Of a stretch of 51,725 nt of DNA, positions 1 through 10,174 are shown piece after piece. Each line of letters opens with the position of its first letter. Positions within the stretch are counted from its first letter, which is position 1. The DNA lies in contig NZ_JAENIL010000052.1 in NCBI RefSeq assembly GCF_016595505.1, positions 1 to 51,725 of the forward strand, given 5' to 3'. Both the position numbers and the translations under genes were made by a program. This DNA comes from Pelagicoccus mobilis (lineage in GTDB: Bacteria; Verrucomicrobiota; Verrucomicrobiia; Opitutales; Opitutaceae). The notes under the pieces are model-generated. The model saw only the letters and a list, made by a program, of their open reading frames with translations. It was not told the DNA's origin and made no database searches.

Positions 1-150
1 ACTGCTCGAAGCAGGCCGTAAATGGAGTTGCTTACTGCATTGACCACCTATGGGAGACCGGAGCCAGAAGATGAAAAGAATAACACATATCAAGGTGCTT
101 CAGGCAACGGCGATTCTCGCCGCCGCCTGAGCTTTGCGTTAGCCAGAAAA

Positions 151-377
151 ATGAAAATCTTCGTATTCTCATTTCTAATACTTTTTTTTCGGCGTATTCA
201 GTATTTTCGGCGGAAGAGAAGGTCTATTCCAGAATCGTTGCCGATTTCAACGAAGACGGTATTGTTGACGTCGCCTACTCCGAGCCAAGCTTATGCGGAA
301 ACGCTGGATGCTGTTGGACCTTCACATGGGAAGAGGAAATGGTCTTTACGAAAAGGAATACTTTCACCAACCACTAA
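151..377 (+). pseudogene. Frameshifted short secreted FG-GAP-like protein
   Basis: From the ATG at 151 the frame reads a signal peptide (MKIFVFSFLILFF) and then runs into a T8 tract at 182-189. One more T would continue the peptide as SAYSVFSAEEKVYSR and then a calcium-binding-like stretch DFNEDGIVDVAYSE followed by CGNAGCC, ending at the TAA at 375-377. The D-x-N-x-D-G-x-x-D loop is what FG-GAP/VCBS repeats and dockerins carry, and a CGNxxC motif often follows it in small secreted FG-GAP proteins. The reconstructed product is only about 75 residues, so it is also C-terminally short: a remnant rather than a full propeller. It ends 3 bases before the next gene, which suggests a former operon. 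The single-base loss could equally be a sequencing error in the homopolymer. Confidence 0.55.
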
Positions 378-380
378 ATT

Positions 381-1283
381 ATGAATACCGTACTACGCGC
401 AATTCTGGCAATCGGACTCACCTGGTCATCAGCCTCTATCGAGGCATCTTCGTTTTCGGACGATCACTGCGAACTGGCACGCCAGTTCCTCAAAGAGACG
501 GAAGCCGAGAAGAGCTACATCGAAGGGATAAAAGAGGCGCTCGACCTTCAGATCGAGTCAGTGCCACAGATGCAATCTTTCAAAGGCGTCTTCAGCAAAT
601 GGCAAGACACCTACCTCACCTGGGACGTGTTCGAGGAAAAGTATGTCGAGATTATTTGCGAGGCCTACTCCGAGGAGGAAATTCGTTCGCTGATCGAATT
701 CTACAAGACTCCCATCGGGCAGAAGCAACTGGAGAAGTCAGACCAGATTGTCCTCGAAGTTATGAGATTCTCAGAACTCGTTGCCGCGAGACACCAGCCG
801 GAGCTCAACATCATGATCACGAAGAGAGCCAAGGAACTCGAACTGGAGGTCGAGAACCTCTTCCCGGAATTCAAAGCGGAAGAAGAAAACAGTGAAATCG
901 TGATACATACCGCAACAGAATTTCAAAGCGGAAGCATGCAGCAGCTCGTTTACACTCTACCCAAAACAGAAGCGATCGAGGGGGCGGATATCGATCTCAA
1001 AACCGACGGCTCCACGCTTTCCGCAGTTGAAGCCATGGGAATAGCGTTCAGCGAACACTACTCCCAAATCGGAATCGACGAGGATGAATTCTGGGAGGAA
1101 ACATCCATCACGCTTTCTAACTTCAAAATAGACAGCGACGACCTGGAATTTCCCGAAGCCAAAACCCTATGGTTCTACTCCGTGAATTGCTCCGTCTTTG
1201 GCAACTACCCAGCCTTCGGCACCCCCGCAGATATCGTCGTCCTCATGGATGGCCACATCCTTAAACCGAAAAAGCAATCTTGA
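381..1283 (+). CDS. Secreted DUF2059 domain protein
   Basis: A 300-residue protein with a signal peptide (cleavage probably near the SIEA-SSF boundary, about residue 22). Residues about 30-150 look like DUF2059, an all-helical domain of secreted bacterial proteins of unknown role: the signature is an acidic helix followed by SLIEFYKTPIGQKQLEKS (residues 111-128), matching the family pattern FYxTPxGxKxxxK. The C-terminal half (about 165-300) is acidic and I do not recognise it; it may be a separate beta-rich domain because it contains alternating short hydrophobic stretches. The ATG at 381 lies 3 bases after the broken upstream gene. No enzyme residues are visible. Domain call fairly firm, function unknown. 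Confidence 0.75.
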   Translation: MNTVLRAILAIGLTWSSASIEASSFSDDHCELARQFLKETEAEKSYIEGIKEALDLQIESVPQMQSFKGVFSKWQDTYLTWDVFEEKYVEIICEAYSEEEIRSLIEFYKTPIGQKQLEKSDQIVLEVMRFSELVAARHQPELNIMITKRAKELELEVENLFPEFKAEEENSEIVIHTATEFQSGSMQQLVYTLPKTEAIEGADIDLKTDGSTLSAVEAMGIAFSEHYSQIGIDEDEFWEETSITLSNFKIDSDDLEFPEAKTLWFYSVNCSVFGNYPAFGTPADIVVLMDGHILKPKKQS

Positions 1284-1441
1284 TTGCTAAAGCAGACTTA
1301 CCTCTAACGAAACGACAACGCATATCAAAGCCGCGATAGCGACGGCAAATACGAACCGAACCCAGACGACCCACCCTCCTCCGCAGAAAAGAGAACAAGA
1401 GCCAGGTACAGTATCCGTTTCTTCGTTACATTATCGAGCAG

Positions 1442-1466
1442 CCCCCCCCCCAAAAAAAAAAAAAAA
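1442..1466. repeat. C10-A15 homopolymer tract
   Basis: The 226-base gap between convergent genes (1284-1509) contains a run of ten C followed directly by fifteen A. On the minus strand it reads T15 then G10, shortly after the stop codon of the MOSC gene, so the T-run could contribute to termination, but I see no stable hairpin in front of it. The rest of the gap holds nothing I recognise. Such double homopolymers are prone to length error in assembly. Confidence 0.8.
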
Positions 1467-1509
1467 CACAAAGGCTCCCTCTATCTCCCACCTCTCCGCA
1501 CGAGAGCTG

Positions 1510-2073
1510 CTAGCCCAGCCTCTTTACAGCGTCTCCCACAGAAACCACTCCATCCGATACGACCTTGACATAGATCCCCCTCAGGTGAAGAGCTTTACCC
1601 TCGGCGGAATTGATGTAGGCAAGAGCCTCTTTTCCGAAGCGTTCCGCAAACTTCGCACAACCGTTATGCGGAACGTCAGTCACTTCCACTTCTGTTTCCC
1701 CGATTCGCAATCGATCACCTGTACTCAAATTCTCATCACATAGGTCGAAATCCACGCACAACGCATCTCCCGCCAGAGCGCGGCGCTCATCAGAATCGGC
1801 AATCAACTCGAGCACGCGATAATTCATCATCGCAATCTGCACCGCAGGATCCGGACTTCCATCGGGGAGCGATTTCCAGCAACCTTTCGCCCAATGGTCG
1901 CCAGCCACCCCTTCCTCCACGCTCAAGGAGCAACTCGCAGGCATCTCCCGCTCGTTCGACACGGGTCGCACCACGATCAGCTTGAGCGATCCCTCTTCCT
2001 TGGGAGCTGCCTTCACATAGTCCAGCCGCTCCACGAATTCCTCTTTGGTGATAAAGCTCATTCCCAAGCTCAC
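1510..2073 (-). CDS. MOSC domain protein
   Basis: A 187-residue (GTG start) or 183-residue (ATG at 2061) protein with a MOSC domain, the sulfur-carrier beta-barrel found at the C-terminus of molybdenum cofactor sulfurases and in YiiM/YuaD-like proteins. Visible features are EEGVAGDHW (residues 53-61), STGDRLRIGETEVEVTDVP (117-135) and the putative sulfur-carrying cysteine in PHNGCAKFAERFG (Cys139). The N-terminus up to about residue 30 is variable. It lies 60 bases downstream of the ACT gene and probably belongs to the same minus-strand transcript as the histidine decarboxylase-like gene. The link between a MOSC protein and that enzyme is not obvious. Neither start has a clear ribosome binding site. 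Confidence 0.85.
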   Translation of the reverse strand: MSLGMSFITKEEFVERLDYVKAAPKEEGSLKLIVVRPVSNEREMPASCSLSVEEGVAGDHWAKGCWKSLPDGSPDPAVQIAMMNYRVLELIADSDERRALAGDALCVDFDLCDENLSTGDRLRIGETEVEVTDVPHNGCAKFAERFGKEALAYINSAEGKALHLRGIYVKVVSDGVVSVGDAVKRLG

Positions 2074-2134
2074 CGCAACGCCGTGGCATGGGCAAGCCTA
2101 TCCCACGCCGCGTATTCACAGAGCTGAAACACGA

Positions 2135-2527
2135 TCACTCGAGCAAACAGTCCTTCACGATCAGCCTCGCCTTTTCCGAATCCTCCGAGGAAACCGCCAC
2201 GATCCCGAAATTCCGCTCGTGCCGAATAATCCGGATGCTTCTCAAATGCACATCCGCTTCCTTAAAACGATTCGCGACCATGGCCAAAGCCCCCGGCTCG
2301 TCCTTCACCCGCAAAAGCAGGGCATCCTCCGTCACCGCCGGGAAGCCCGCGTCCCGCAAGGCATGCAAGGCCTGGTTGTAGCGATCCACCTCCAAGCTCA
2401 CCACATCCATCCCGGACACCTCCTCAGCATCCATCGATTCGATATTGATCCCCTTGTCCCCAAGAATCTCCGCAATCTCAGCGGTCAACCCCATCCTCGA
2501 CCGAGTCACGATCCTAATTTGCTTCAT
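2135..2527 (-). CDS. Tandem ACT domain protein
   Basis: A 130-residue protein made of two ACT domains: the first about residues 3-70 (KQIRIVTRSRMGLTAEIAEIL...), the second about 68-130 (LLLRVKDEPGALAMVANRF...). ACT domains bind amino acids and usually regulate a neighbouring or fused enzyme. Both domains have the expected G-x-L or G-L turn after strand 1. Its start overlaps the 3' end of the histidine decarboxylase-like gene by 14 bases, so the two are probably translationally coupled. The likely inference is a small amino-acid-sensing partner for the decarboxylase, or an independent amino-acid sensor; the sequence alone does not decide this. Confidence 0.8.
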   Translation of the reverse strand: MKQIRIVTRSRMGLTAEIAEILGDKGINIESMDAEEVSGMDVVSLEVDRYNQALHALRDAGFPAVTEDALLLRVKDEPGALAMVANRFKEADVHLRSIRIIRHERNFGIVAVSSEDSEKARLIVKDCLLE

Positions 2528-3701
2528 TTCTGCACCTTTCTAAATCCTCCGCGAGCGCATCGATCTTCTCCCGATCGATATGCGGCATCACGATCACATG
2601 CGCCGTACTCTCCTGAACCGCGAGCTGCCACTTGTCCAAAATCCGAGCAGGAGGCCGCTCCAAAACGACTGTTATCGAGTGCGGGTTCCTCCAAGCCTTC
2701 CAGCCCACGGACTCGAACCGCTCCACCGCGTAGCGAGCATTCCCGATGCACCGAGCCACCTCAGAGCGAAATCCCCGTTTCCCTTTCATCTTTATGGCAT
2801 GCCATAAGATCAAAGGAGAAAACCCGTTCCGCGAGCCACTTATCGTAGTGTCTAGCGTACCCACATATTCGATACTTCTGGCAATCAAGTCCACATTGCG
2901 CTTCAAGGCCAAAGCGACGCCGCAAGGCACCGGCGATCCGATAAACTTGTGACCGCTAATCGACAAGCTGTGGATCCCATCCGCAAAGTCGAAAAACGGT
3001 GCCCCGTCGATAAAAGGAAGAGTCATGCCGCACAACGCCATGTCGCAATGAATGTAGTACGACGGAATCGCGAGCCCATCTAGCATCTCCTGGATCAGGT
3101 CCACACGGTCAACTCCCTCCTTCATCGTGGTACCAATATTTGCAAACACGATGGGCGGAACATCTCGGTGTATCCTCAAAGTCTCCCTCAAATCTTCGTA
3201 GTCGATTTCCCCTGACAGTTGAGACTTGATCATGATGTGCGGCATACGCAGCAGGCGAAGGTTCTTGCTCACACTGTAATGCGTGTCCTGAGAGAAATAT
3301 ACCATGCCACGCGGATGAAGCTCCCGGGCAAGATAGAGCCCATAAAGATTACCCTCCGTACCTCCGTTTGTGACATAGCCCCACCAGTCGCCCTCCGGAG
3401 CGTGAAGCAAGTCCGCGAACCACTGCAATACCTCGCGTTCAATCTCTCGAGTGTGCAAATGGTAACTGCAGGGATTGAACGGATCCCCCACATTGTTCAG
3501 AGGAAAGTCTAGAAACCGGAAAAGCTCCGAATAATCGAAATCCGTATTACAAGGGTACCCAGCAAACGTATCGGACTGCTCGCAACAGTCCTTGTAAAGC
3601 CGGTCCAAGCGATCACGACTTCCTACACTCTTCGTCCTCGCCACACCCAACCCTATCCGAGAAAACCCACATCGCAAGAGCAGGCCGCCATATAGAGCCA
3701 C
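2514..3701 (-). CDS. hdc: PLP-dependent histidine decarboxylase-like enzyme
   Basis: A group II pyridoxal-phosphate decarboxylase closest in pattern to bacterial histidine decarboxylase, which makes histamine and CO2 from histidine. Conserved landmarks: GYPCNTDFDYSEL and NNVGDPFNPCSY (substrate region, residues 48-80), YVTNGGTEGNLYGLYLAR (109-126), the PLP-stacking histidine in DTHYS (His141), HCDMA (Asp220, pyridine nitrogen contact) and the PLP-lysine in SISGHKFIGSP (Lys252). A GTG at 3701 gives 395 residues, but family members begin close to the LDRLYKDC motif, so the GTG at 3644 (VARTKSVG, 376 residues), preceded by AGGGTTGGG, is a better start. It overlaps the ACT gene downstream. Related serine or aspartate decarboxylases share the fold, so substrate is probable rather than proven. 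Confidence 0.8.
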   Translation of the reverse strand: MALYGGLLLRCGFSRIGLGVARTKSVGSRDRLDRLYKDCCEQSDTFAGYPCNTDFDYSELFRFLDFPLNNVGDPFNPCSYHLHTREIEREVLQWFADLLHAPEGDWWGYVTNGGTEGNLYGLYLARELHPRGMVYFSQDTHYSVSKNLRLLRMPHIMIKSQLSGEIDYEDLRETLRIHRDVPPIVFANIGTTMKEGVDRVDLIQEMLDGLAIPSYYIHCDMALCGMTLPFIDGAPFFDFADGIHSLSISGHKFIGSPVPCGVALALKRNVDLIARSIEYVGTLDTTISGSRNGFSPLILWHAIKMKGKRGFRSEVARCIGNARYAVERFESVGWKAWRNPHSITVVLERPPARILDKWQLAVQESTAHVIVMPHIDREKIDALAEDLERCRNEAN

Positions 3702-3732
3702 CCTTCAAAGCCCCCATTCCGCCCTCAGTCCC

Positions 3733-4167
3733 CTAGTCGATCTCCAGGTTCAAAATCCGCCACCGTCCTTCCCGCAAAACCAGACGAGACGAAAACTCAG
3801 CCGTAAAACCGCCCGTCGTCTCCACTCCCCCTTCTACAACGAGATTCGGCCCACGGTACCCTTTCTCGCGATATTCGAAGCCGTACACATCCGAGTCGAT
3901 CGAAACGTAGCGCGAAAAGGTCTCACGCTCACTTTTGAAATAGGCCTCAATATCCCGCACCGTCTTCTTTGGGCTGCTCTCGTACATATCCAGCAACCGA
4001 GCCCCCCTCGCCGCATCCCCCTCCCTGCCAGCCACCATAAACCGGTCCAACACCTCCAAAACAATCCCCAACTCCTTCTCGCTCGCCTCCTCCGCAACGG
4101 CTGCGAGCGCGAGAAATTGCTTCGCCAAACAGAAAAACGTAAAAAGAGTCAGCAGAGAGCGTTTCAT
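3733..4167 (-). CDS. Secreted protein, possibly NTF2-like fold
   Basis: A 144-residue protein with a signal peptide (MKRSLLTLFTFFCLAKQFLALAA, cleavage about residue 23-26). The mature part begins with a helix (KELGIVLEVLDRFMVAGREGDAARGARLL) and ends in two beta strands (FSSRLVLREGRWRILNLEID), the order expected for a SnoaL/NTF2-like cone domain. No catalytic residues can be assigned. It ends 31 bases upstream of the decarboxylase-like gene on the same strand and may share its transcript. Hypothetical; fold assignment is inference. Confidence 0.6.
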   Translation of the reverse strand: MKRSLLTLFTFFCLAKQFLALAAVAEEASEKELGIVLEVLDRFMVAGREGDAARGARLLDMYESSPKKTVRDIEAYFKSERETFSRYVSIDSDVYGFEYREKGYRGPNLVVEGGVETTGGFTAEFSSRLVLREGRWRILNLEID

Positions 4168-4524
4168 TCCAGTATTCGTCCCCTAAATACAAAGCTTATT
4201 CCGAGCCAAAAAAGTCGACCCGTCAAAATTGAGCTCCGATCGCTCACGCCCTCCTCAAAACAGCCCTCCGCTAGGCAACTGGGTGCTTCGCCCCACCGAT
4301 TCTGTCCAGCCCAGTCCCCAGCCAACAGCCACTCCAACCCTCCCTCCCTTTCCACGCAACGCCTAGGGGATTTCCGATGCTCGCCAAAATTGACCAAAGC
4401 CCGCTCTTGCCTTAACTTCGGCCCCCTCTCCACGGAACTCGCATCTCAAGACACCCGGTTCCCAACTCCCCCAGACAGCAAAAGCGCTCCACCTATTCAC
4501 CGTGAACTCCAACCGCAACTCGCC
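4168..4524. other. Divergent intergenic region, 357 bases
   Basis: This stretch separates the minus-strand secreted protein from the plus-strand 819-residue protein. The plus frame is open through it, continuous with the downstream gene, but the peptide is rich in Ser, Pro and Arg and looks unlike the downstream protein, so I do not treat it as coding. It presumably holds two divergent promoters; I could not pick out convincing -35/-10 boxes, a hairpin or a repeat. Confidence 0.5.
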
Positions 4525-6984
4525 ATGTCTGACCCCACCACCCTGCCTGCTACCACCGACACAAGCCCCAACTGGGCAAACATAGAGCAACTCGTCGATT
4601 CGATTCCCTCAAACCTCGCCCTCCCCATAGGCAACAATTCCCACCCCACCCAGCACCAAAAGGCGCTCGGCAAGAAATGGGAAAACGCCACCGAGAGCTT
4701 CTCCTTCGCCGCGGACGCCAAAGCGAGCCTCTCCATCCTAAACCAAAAGAAAAGAGATCCCGATCCCCTTCGCATTTGGGCCAGCAAAGCCACAGAAAAC
4801 CTCGCCTCCCCACTCCTTCAGGCAGACGACCGAAAGCCCTACCTCAAATACGGCATCGAAGCAGGAGGCAGCCTCAACGGGACGATAAGTCTGGGATCCA
4901 CCTTGCCCACCACCCTCTCCTCCAAAGCGGACTTCGAGCTTGGGTTCTACGCCTACCGCCAACACAACAGCTCGAAACAACTAGGCCAAGCCATAATCGC
5001 CGACGCCACCAAGCTGCGCACCCCTCTCCGAGCCCAAAGCATTCGCAAAATCGAAGCTGGCAACGCCCTCGCCATGAAGTGGAACGGGAGCATCGACCTG
5101 AAAGCAAAAGTCGACTGGACCTCCCTCGCCTCCGCCATCGTATCCAAAGTTTCAGCACTTAATCTCTCTTACGGACTGGTCGACGTAGAGATCGACGCTG
5201 AGATATTCTCAAACCTGGACTTCGCCCTCGAGGACAGCTTCCTCCTCGTCTTCTCCAAGTCAGAAAAAACCAACCAGCTCGTGGTAGAGGTGCGCAAAGA
5301 CCACCGAAACGCGTTAAGCGCTGCCGCCGGCTTCCTTGTATCCGCGAAGTCCACCCTGTCCGCTAAAAGCAACTCCAAGCTCAAGCATCTGAAAACCCAA
5401 ATCGGGGCCCAGATCCTCGGCCTCTCCAGCCCCCTATTCGAACGGCTAGAATCCTGGGCCGCCAGCGCCCAATCCCTGCCGGAAGAGCTCCAGGAAGCAC
5501 TCGCCAACGCGAGCGACCGTATTTTCGGGAAGCCCCCAGAAGACCTCCTTCAAGAGCAAAGAGCACACCTCAGGCAAACGCTCGACACCTGGTGCAAGGC
5601 GCTCGAGAAAAACGTCGAAGAAACCGCCCGCCAAGAATTCGAGCTCAGCCTGCAGTGGAGCTACCGAAAGGTGAAGACAAACGAAGCGCTCATTCGCGTC
5701 GCCATCCCCAGCGACTACCTCGCATCCGAAAAGTTCACCACCCTCCACAAGGAACTAAGAAAAGGAAAACTCAGCCGGCTCCAGTCGCTCGCGAAATCGC
5801 AAAAAGACGGAAACGAGAGCTACTTCCTCAAGACGCTAAGCACCGAGACCATCAGCAAGTTCAGCCTGGGCATCTCCTTTGGCGACTTCGCCATCGGAAA
5901 CGCGACCACCACCAGCAGAAGCTTCTCCTGGATGGAAAATCGAGCCGGACAACTCCTCCCCAGTTTCCTCATCAACACCGACCGCAAGCTCAGCTTCGGC
6001 AAGGAAGCCGAAACCCTCTTCGCCGGAGCGACAGCCATGGGCAACAGCTATCAGGCCGAAGACGAGCTACGCATATCGAACCTAAACTTCGATCTCACAC
6101 TCAACCAAAGCAACCACGACGAAGTCATCGATACCGACGAGATTATCGACTATCTGGATACAGCGCGTATCTGGAACGCGTTCCCGCAAGACCTCCTTTC
6201 CCTCGAATCCGCCGTCGCCAAACTAATGGCGAAGCAAGACGCCGGCAAAATCCTAAGCTTCAACAGCAAGCTCCACCTCAGCAACGAAGGAGTCGAGAAA
6301 CTGCTCGGCGCCACCACTCCAAACGACTCCGAACTCTGGGGCGACGCCCTCGCCCTCTCCCTCCATGCCTACCACTGGAGCGAAGAACTGTACGATCTGG
6401 ATAAACGAAAGGCCGCCTACTCAGACGCAGCCCGCATCGCCTTCGAATCCGAAGATCTCAGCAATTCCGAGCTAAGCAAAATCAAATCAGCCCTCGTCGA
6501 GGACCTCCAAGAGCAAGGCCACGAAATGCTCGCCAAGTACGAGCTCCGCGCCCTGAAAACCAAGAGCGGAAGGCAAGCCTCCAAGCGGATCGTGATCCAG
6601 AACTACAAGTACTCCCTGACCGCCCTACGCGACAGCCTGCTAATCCCCCTTTGCTTAAAGCGGAAGGACCTCTTCAAAAACCTGAAAGGCCTTCAGGAGT
6701 TCGCCCGTCTCCTTCATGTGGATACAGAGGAATACGAAGACAGAAAAGACTTCGAAAACGAAGTCCACAAACACTTCGACCTCTTCAAGTACCTACGCCG
6801 CAACCGAGCCCTCTTCCGGGCCATCGGATGCTACGCCCATCTCAAGAGCTTGAGCTTCCCGGAGGAGACCCGTAGCAAGCTTCTCACCGCGACCTTCCAG
6901 GTCATCGAGAAAGACTCGAACGGAAACGCCGCGAAGATCATCGCATTCGCCGACAACCACGCGACTCCCGAAATGGAAGCCTGA
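4525..6984 (+). CDS. Unrecognised 819-residue protein
   Basis: A large protein without signal peptide or obvious membrane helix; I do not recognise its family. The ATG at 4525 (MSDPTTLPATTDTSPN) is the first start giving a normal-looking N-terminus, though no ribosome binding site is evident. The N-terminal two thirds look beta-rich, with alternating polar/hydrophobic stretches such as YGIEAGGSLNGTISLG, interspersed with helices; from about residue 590 on it looks mostly helical and charged. There is no Walker motif, zinc site or catalytic signature that I can see. Codon use resembles its neighbours. It stands 156 bases before katG on the same strand, with nothing indicating a shared operon. 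Likely a cytoplasmic structural or scaffold protein, but that is a guess. Confidence 0.7.
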   Translation: MSDPTTLPATTDTSPNWANIEQLVDSIPSNLALPIGNNSHPTQHQKALGKKWENATESFSFAADAKASLSILNQKKRDPDPLRIWASKATENLASPLLQADDRKPYLKYGIEAGGSLNGTISLGSTLPTTLSSKADFELGFYAYRQHNSSKQLGQAIIADATKLRTPLRAQSIRKIEAGNALAMKWNGSIDLKAKVDWTSLASAIVSKVSALNLSYGLVDVEIDAEIFSNLDFALEDSFLLVFSKSEKTNQLVVEVRKDHRNALSAAAGFLVSAKSTLSAKSNSKLKHLKTQIGAQILGLSSPLFERLESWAASAQSLPEELQEALANASDRIFGKPPEDLLQEQRAHLRQTLDTWCKALEKNVEETARQEFELSLQWSYRKVKTNEALIRVAIPSDYLASEKFTTLHKELRKGKLSRLQSLAKSQKDGNESYFLKTLSTETISKFSLGISFGDFAIGNATTTSRSFSWMENRAGQLLPSFLINTDRKLSFGKEAETLFAGATAMGNSYQAEDELRISNLNFDLTLNQSNHDEVIDTDEIIDYLDTARIWNAFPQDLLSLESAVAKLMAKQDAGKILSFNSKLHLSNEGVEKLLGATTPNDSELWGDALALSLHAYHWSEELYDLDKRKAAYSDAARIAFESEDLSNSELSKIKSALVEDLQEQGHEMLAKYELRALKTKSGRQASKRIVIQNYKYSLTALRDSLLIPLCLKRKDLFKNLKGLQEFARLLHVDTEEYEDRKDFENEVHKHFDLFKYLRRNRALFRAIGCYAHLKSLSFPEETRSKLLTATFQVIEKDSNGNAAKIIAFADNHATPEMEA

Positions 6985-7008
6985 TCGCGAGCCTAGCTAA
7001 GAGACTGA

Positions 7009-9306
<2,298 letters not shown>

Positions 9307-9342
9307 CGTTCATCAGCCAATGCAGCGGAGGAGAACCCAACC

Positions 9343-9415
9343 GTTGGAGTCCCGCCTTTAGGCGGCAACCCTAAACAGCGGCAACCGCTAAACCCGCTGA
9401 AGTGGGAACTCCAAC
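9343..9415. repeat. Intergenic imperfect inverted repeat
   Basis: Outer arms GTTGGAGTCCC (9343-9353) and GGGAACTCCAAC (9404-9415) are complementary apart from one inserted base, and the similarity continues inward for about 25 bases per arm. The interior holds smaller hairpins (CGCC-TTTA-GGCG at 9353-9364 and AGCGG-CAA-CCGCT at 9377-9389). It sits 37 bases after the katG stop codon in an otherwise featureless 374-base gap (9307-9680) and could act as a transcript end or be a REP/MITE-like element. Confidence 0.65.
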
Positions 9416-9680
9416 AATTTCGCCTCAAACAGCTATCCACTGCTTTTGACTATGATTCCAAAGTAGCGCTCATCTGCATACCGCTACCGATCCCCAAAGG
9501 AGGGCGGGACCGCCGCGTCACGCCTCCCTGCGACCGCGTGCAAACGAAACACATATAAGCGTTTCAAATACCGATATCAGCCCTCCTTCAATCCTTCGAT
9601 CGGCGCTCTAGAACACCGCCGGAAACGTTGCGATTCTCCGAATACGAGGATAAGTTTCCCTGTTCAGCAAAGGAGGAAAT

Positions 9681-10148
9681 ATGAACAGGAACCGAAGCCA
9701 AACCGTTGTGCTGTGCGCGGTCTTGTTGCTCGCCGCATGCACGAAAACCGTGAACTCTCCACATGGGTTTAGACTCCCACCCGGCAATGTCGATCAAGGA
9801 CGCGTCGCCTTCGTCGAGCTGGGGTGCACCCAGTGCCACACTGTAGCAGCCGATAAGCTCGATCGCCCAGGTGGAGAACCACTCATGACCGTCAAATTGG
9901 GAGGTGGAGTGACAGACGTAGAAACCTACGCCGAGCTGGTCACCTCCATCATCTACCCATCACACGCCATCAAAGAGGGAGACTCAGCGAAATTCAAAGA
10001 CGAGCAAGGTCAGACTCTAATGCCTGACTTAACCAAAGCCATGACCGTTCGCCAGATGATCGACGTAACCGAGTATCTGCAATCTCACTACACAGTCGTA
10101 ACGCCACCCTACCCAGACTACCCGTTCGCTGGTAGCTATTACCCATAA
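9681..10148 (+). CDS. Lipoprotein c-type cytochrome
   Basis: A 155-residue exported monohaem cytochrome c. The N-terminus is a lipoprotein signal (VLCAVLLLAAC, lipid-anchored Cys20); haem is bound at CTQCH (Cys49, Cys52, His53), and Met114 in TLMPDL is a plausible sixth ligand. The spacing and the C-terminal helix (MTVRQMIDVTEYLQSHY) are typical of class I cytochromes c. The start at 9681 is firm because a full AGGAGG lies at 9671-9676. It precedes prpE by 26 bases, so the two are probably co-transcribed, although an electron carrier and a propionyl-CoA synthetase have no known direct link. Its redox partner is not in this window. Confidence 0.9.
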   Translation: MNRNRSQTVVLCAVLLLAACTKTVNSPHGFRLPPGNVDQGRVAFVELGCTQCHTVAADKLDRPGGEPLMTVKLGGGVTDVETYAELVTSIIYPSHAIKEGDSAKFKDEQGQTLMPDLTKAMTVRQMIDVTEYLQSHYTVVTPPYPDYPFAGSYYP

Positions 10149-10174
10149 AACAACAGACGAAAGAAACCCAAGCA

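Noticed and set aside
71-130. A 19-residue frame beginning MKRITHIK that looks like the start of a signal peptide, and a possible short tail of an upstream gene ending at 43.
   Set aside because: Both are too short and unsupported; the region 1-150 shows nothing firm.
4117-4524. Upstream in-frame extension of the 819-residue protein.
   Set aside because: It overlaps the divergent gene's start and has a Ser/Pro/Arg composition unlike the protein.
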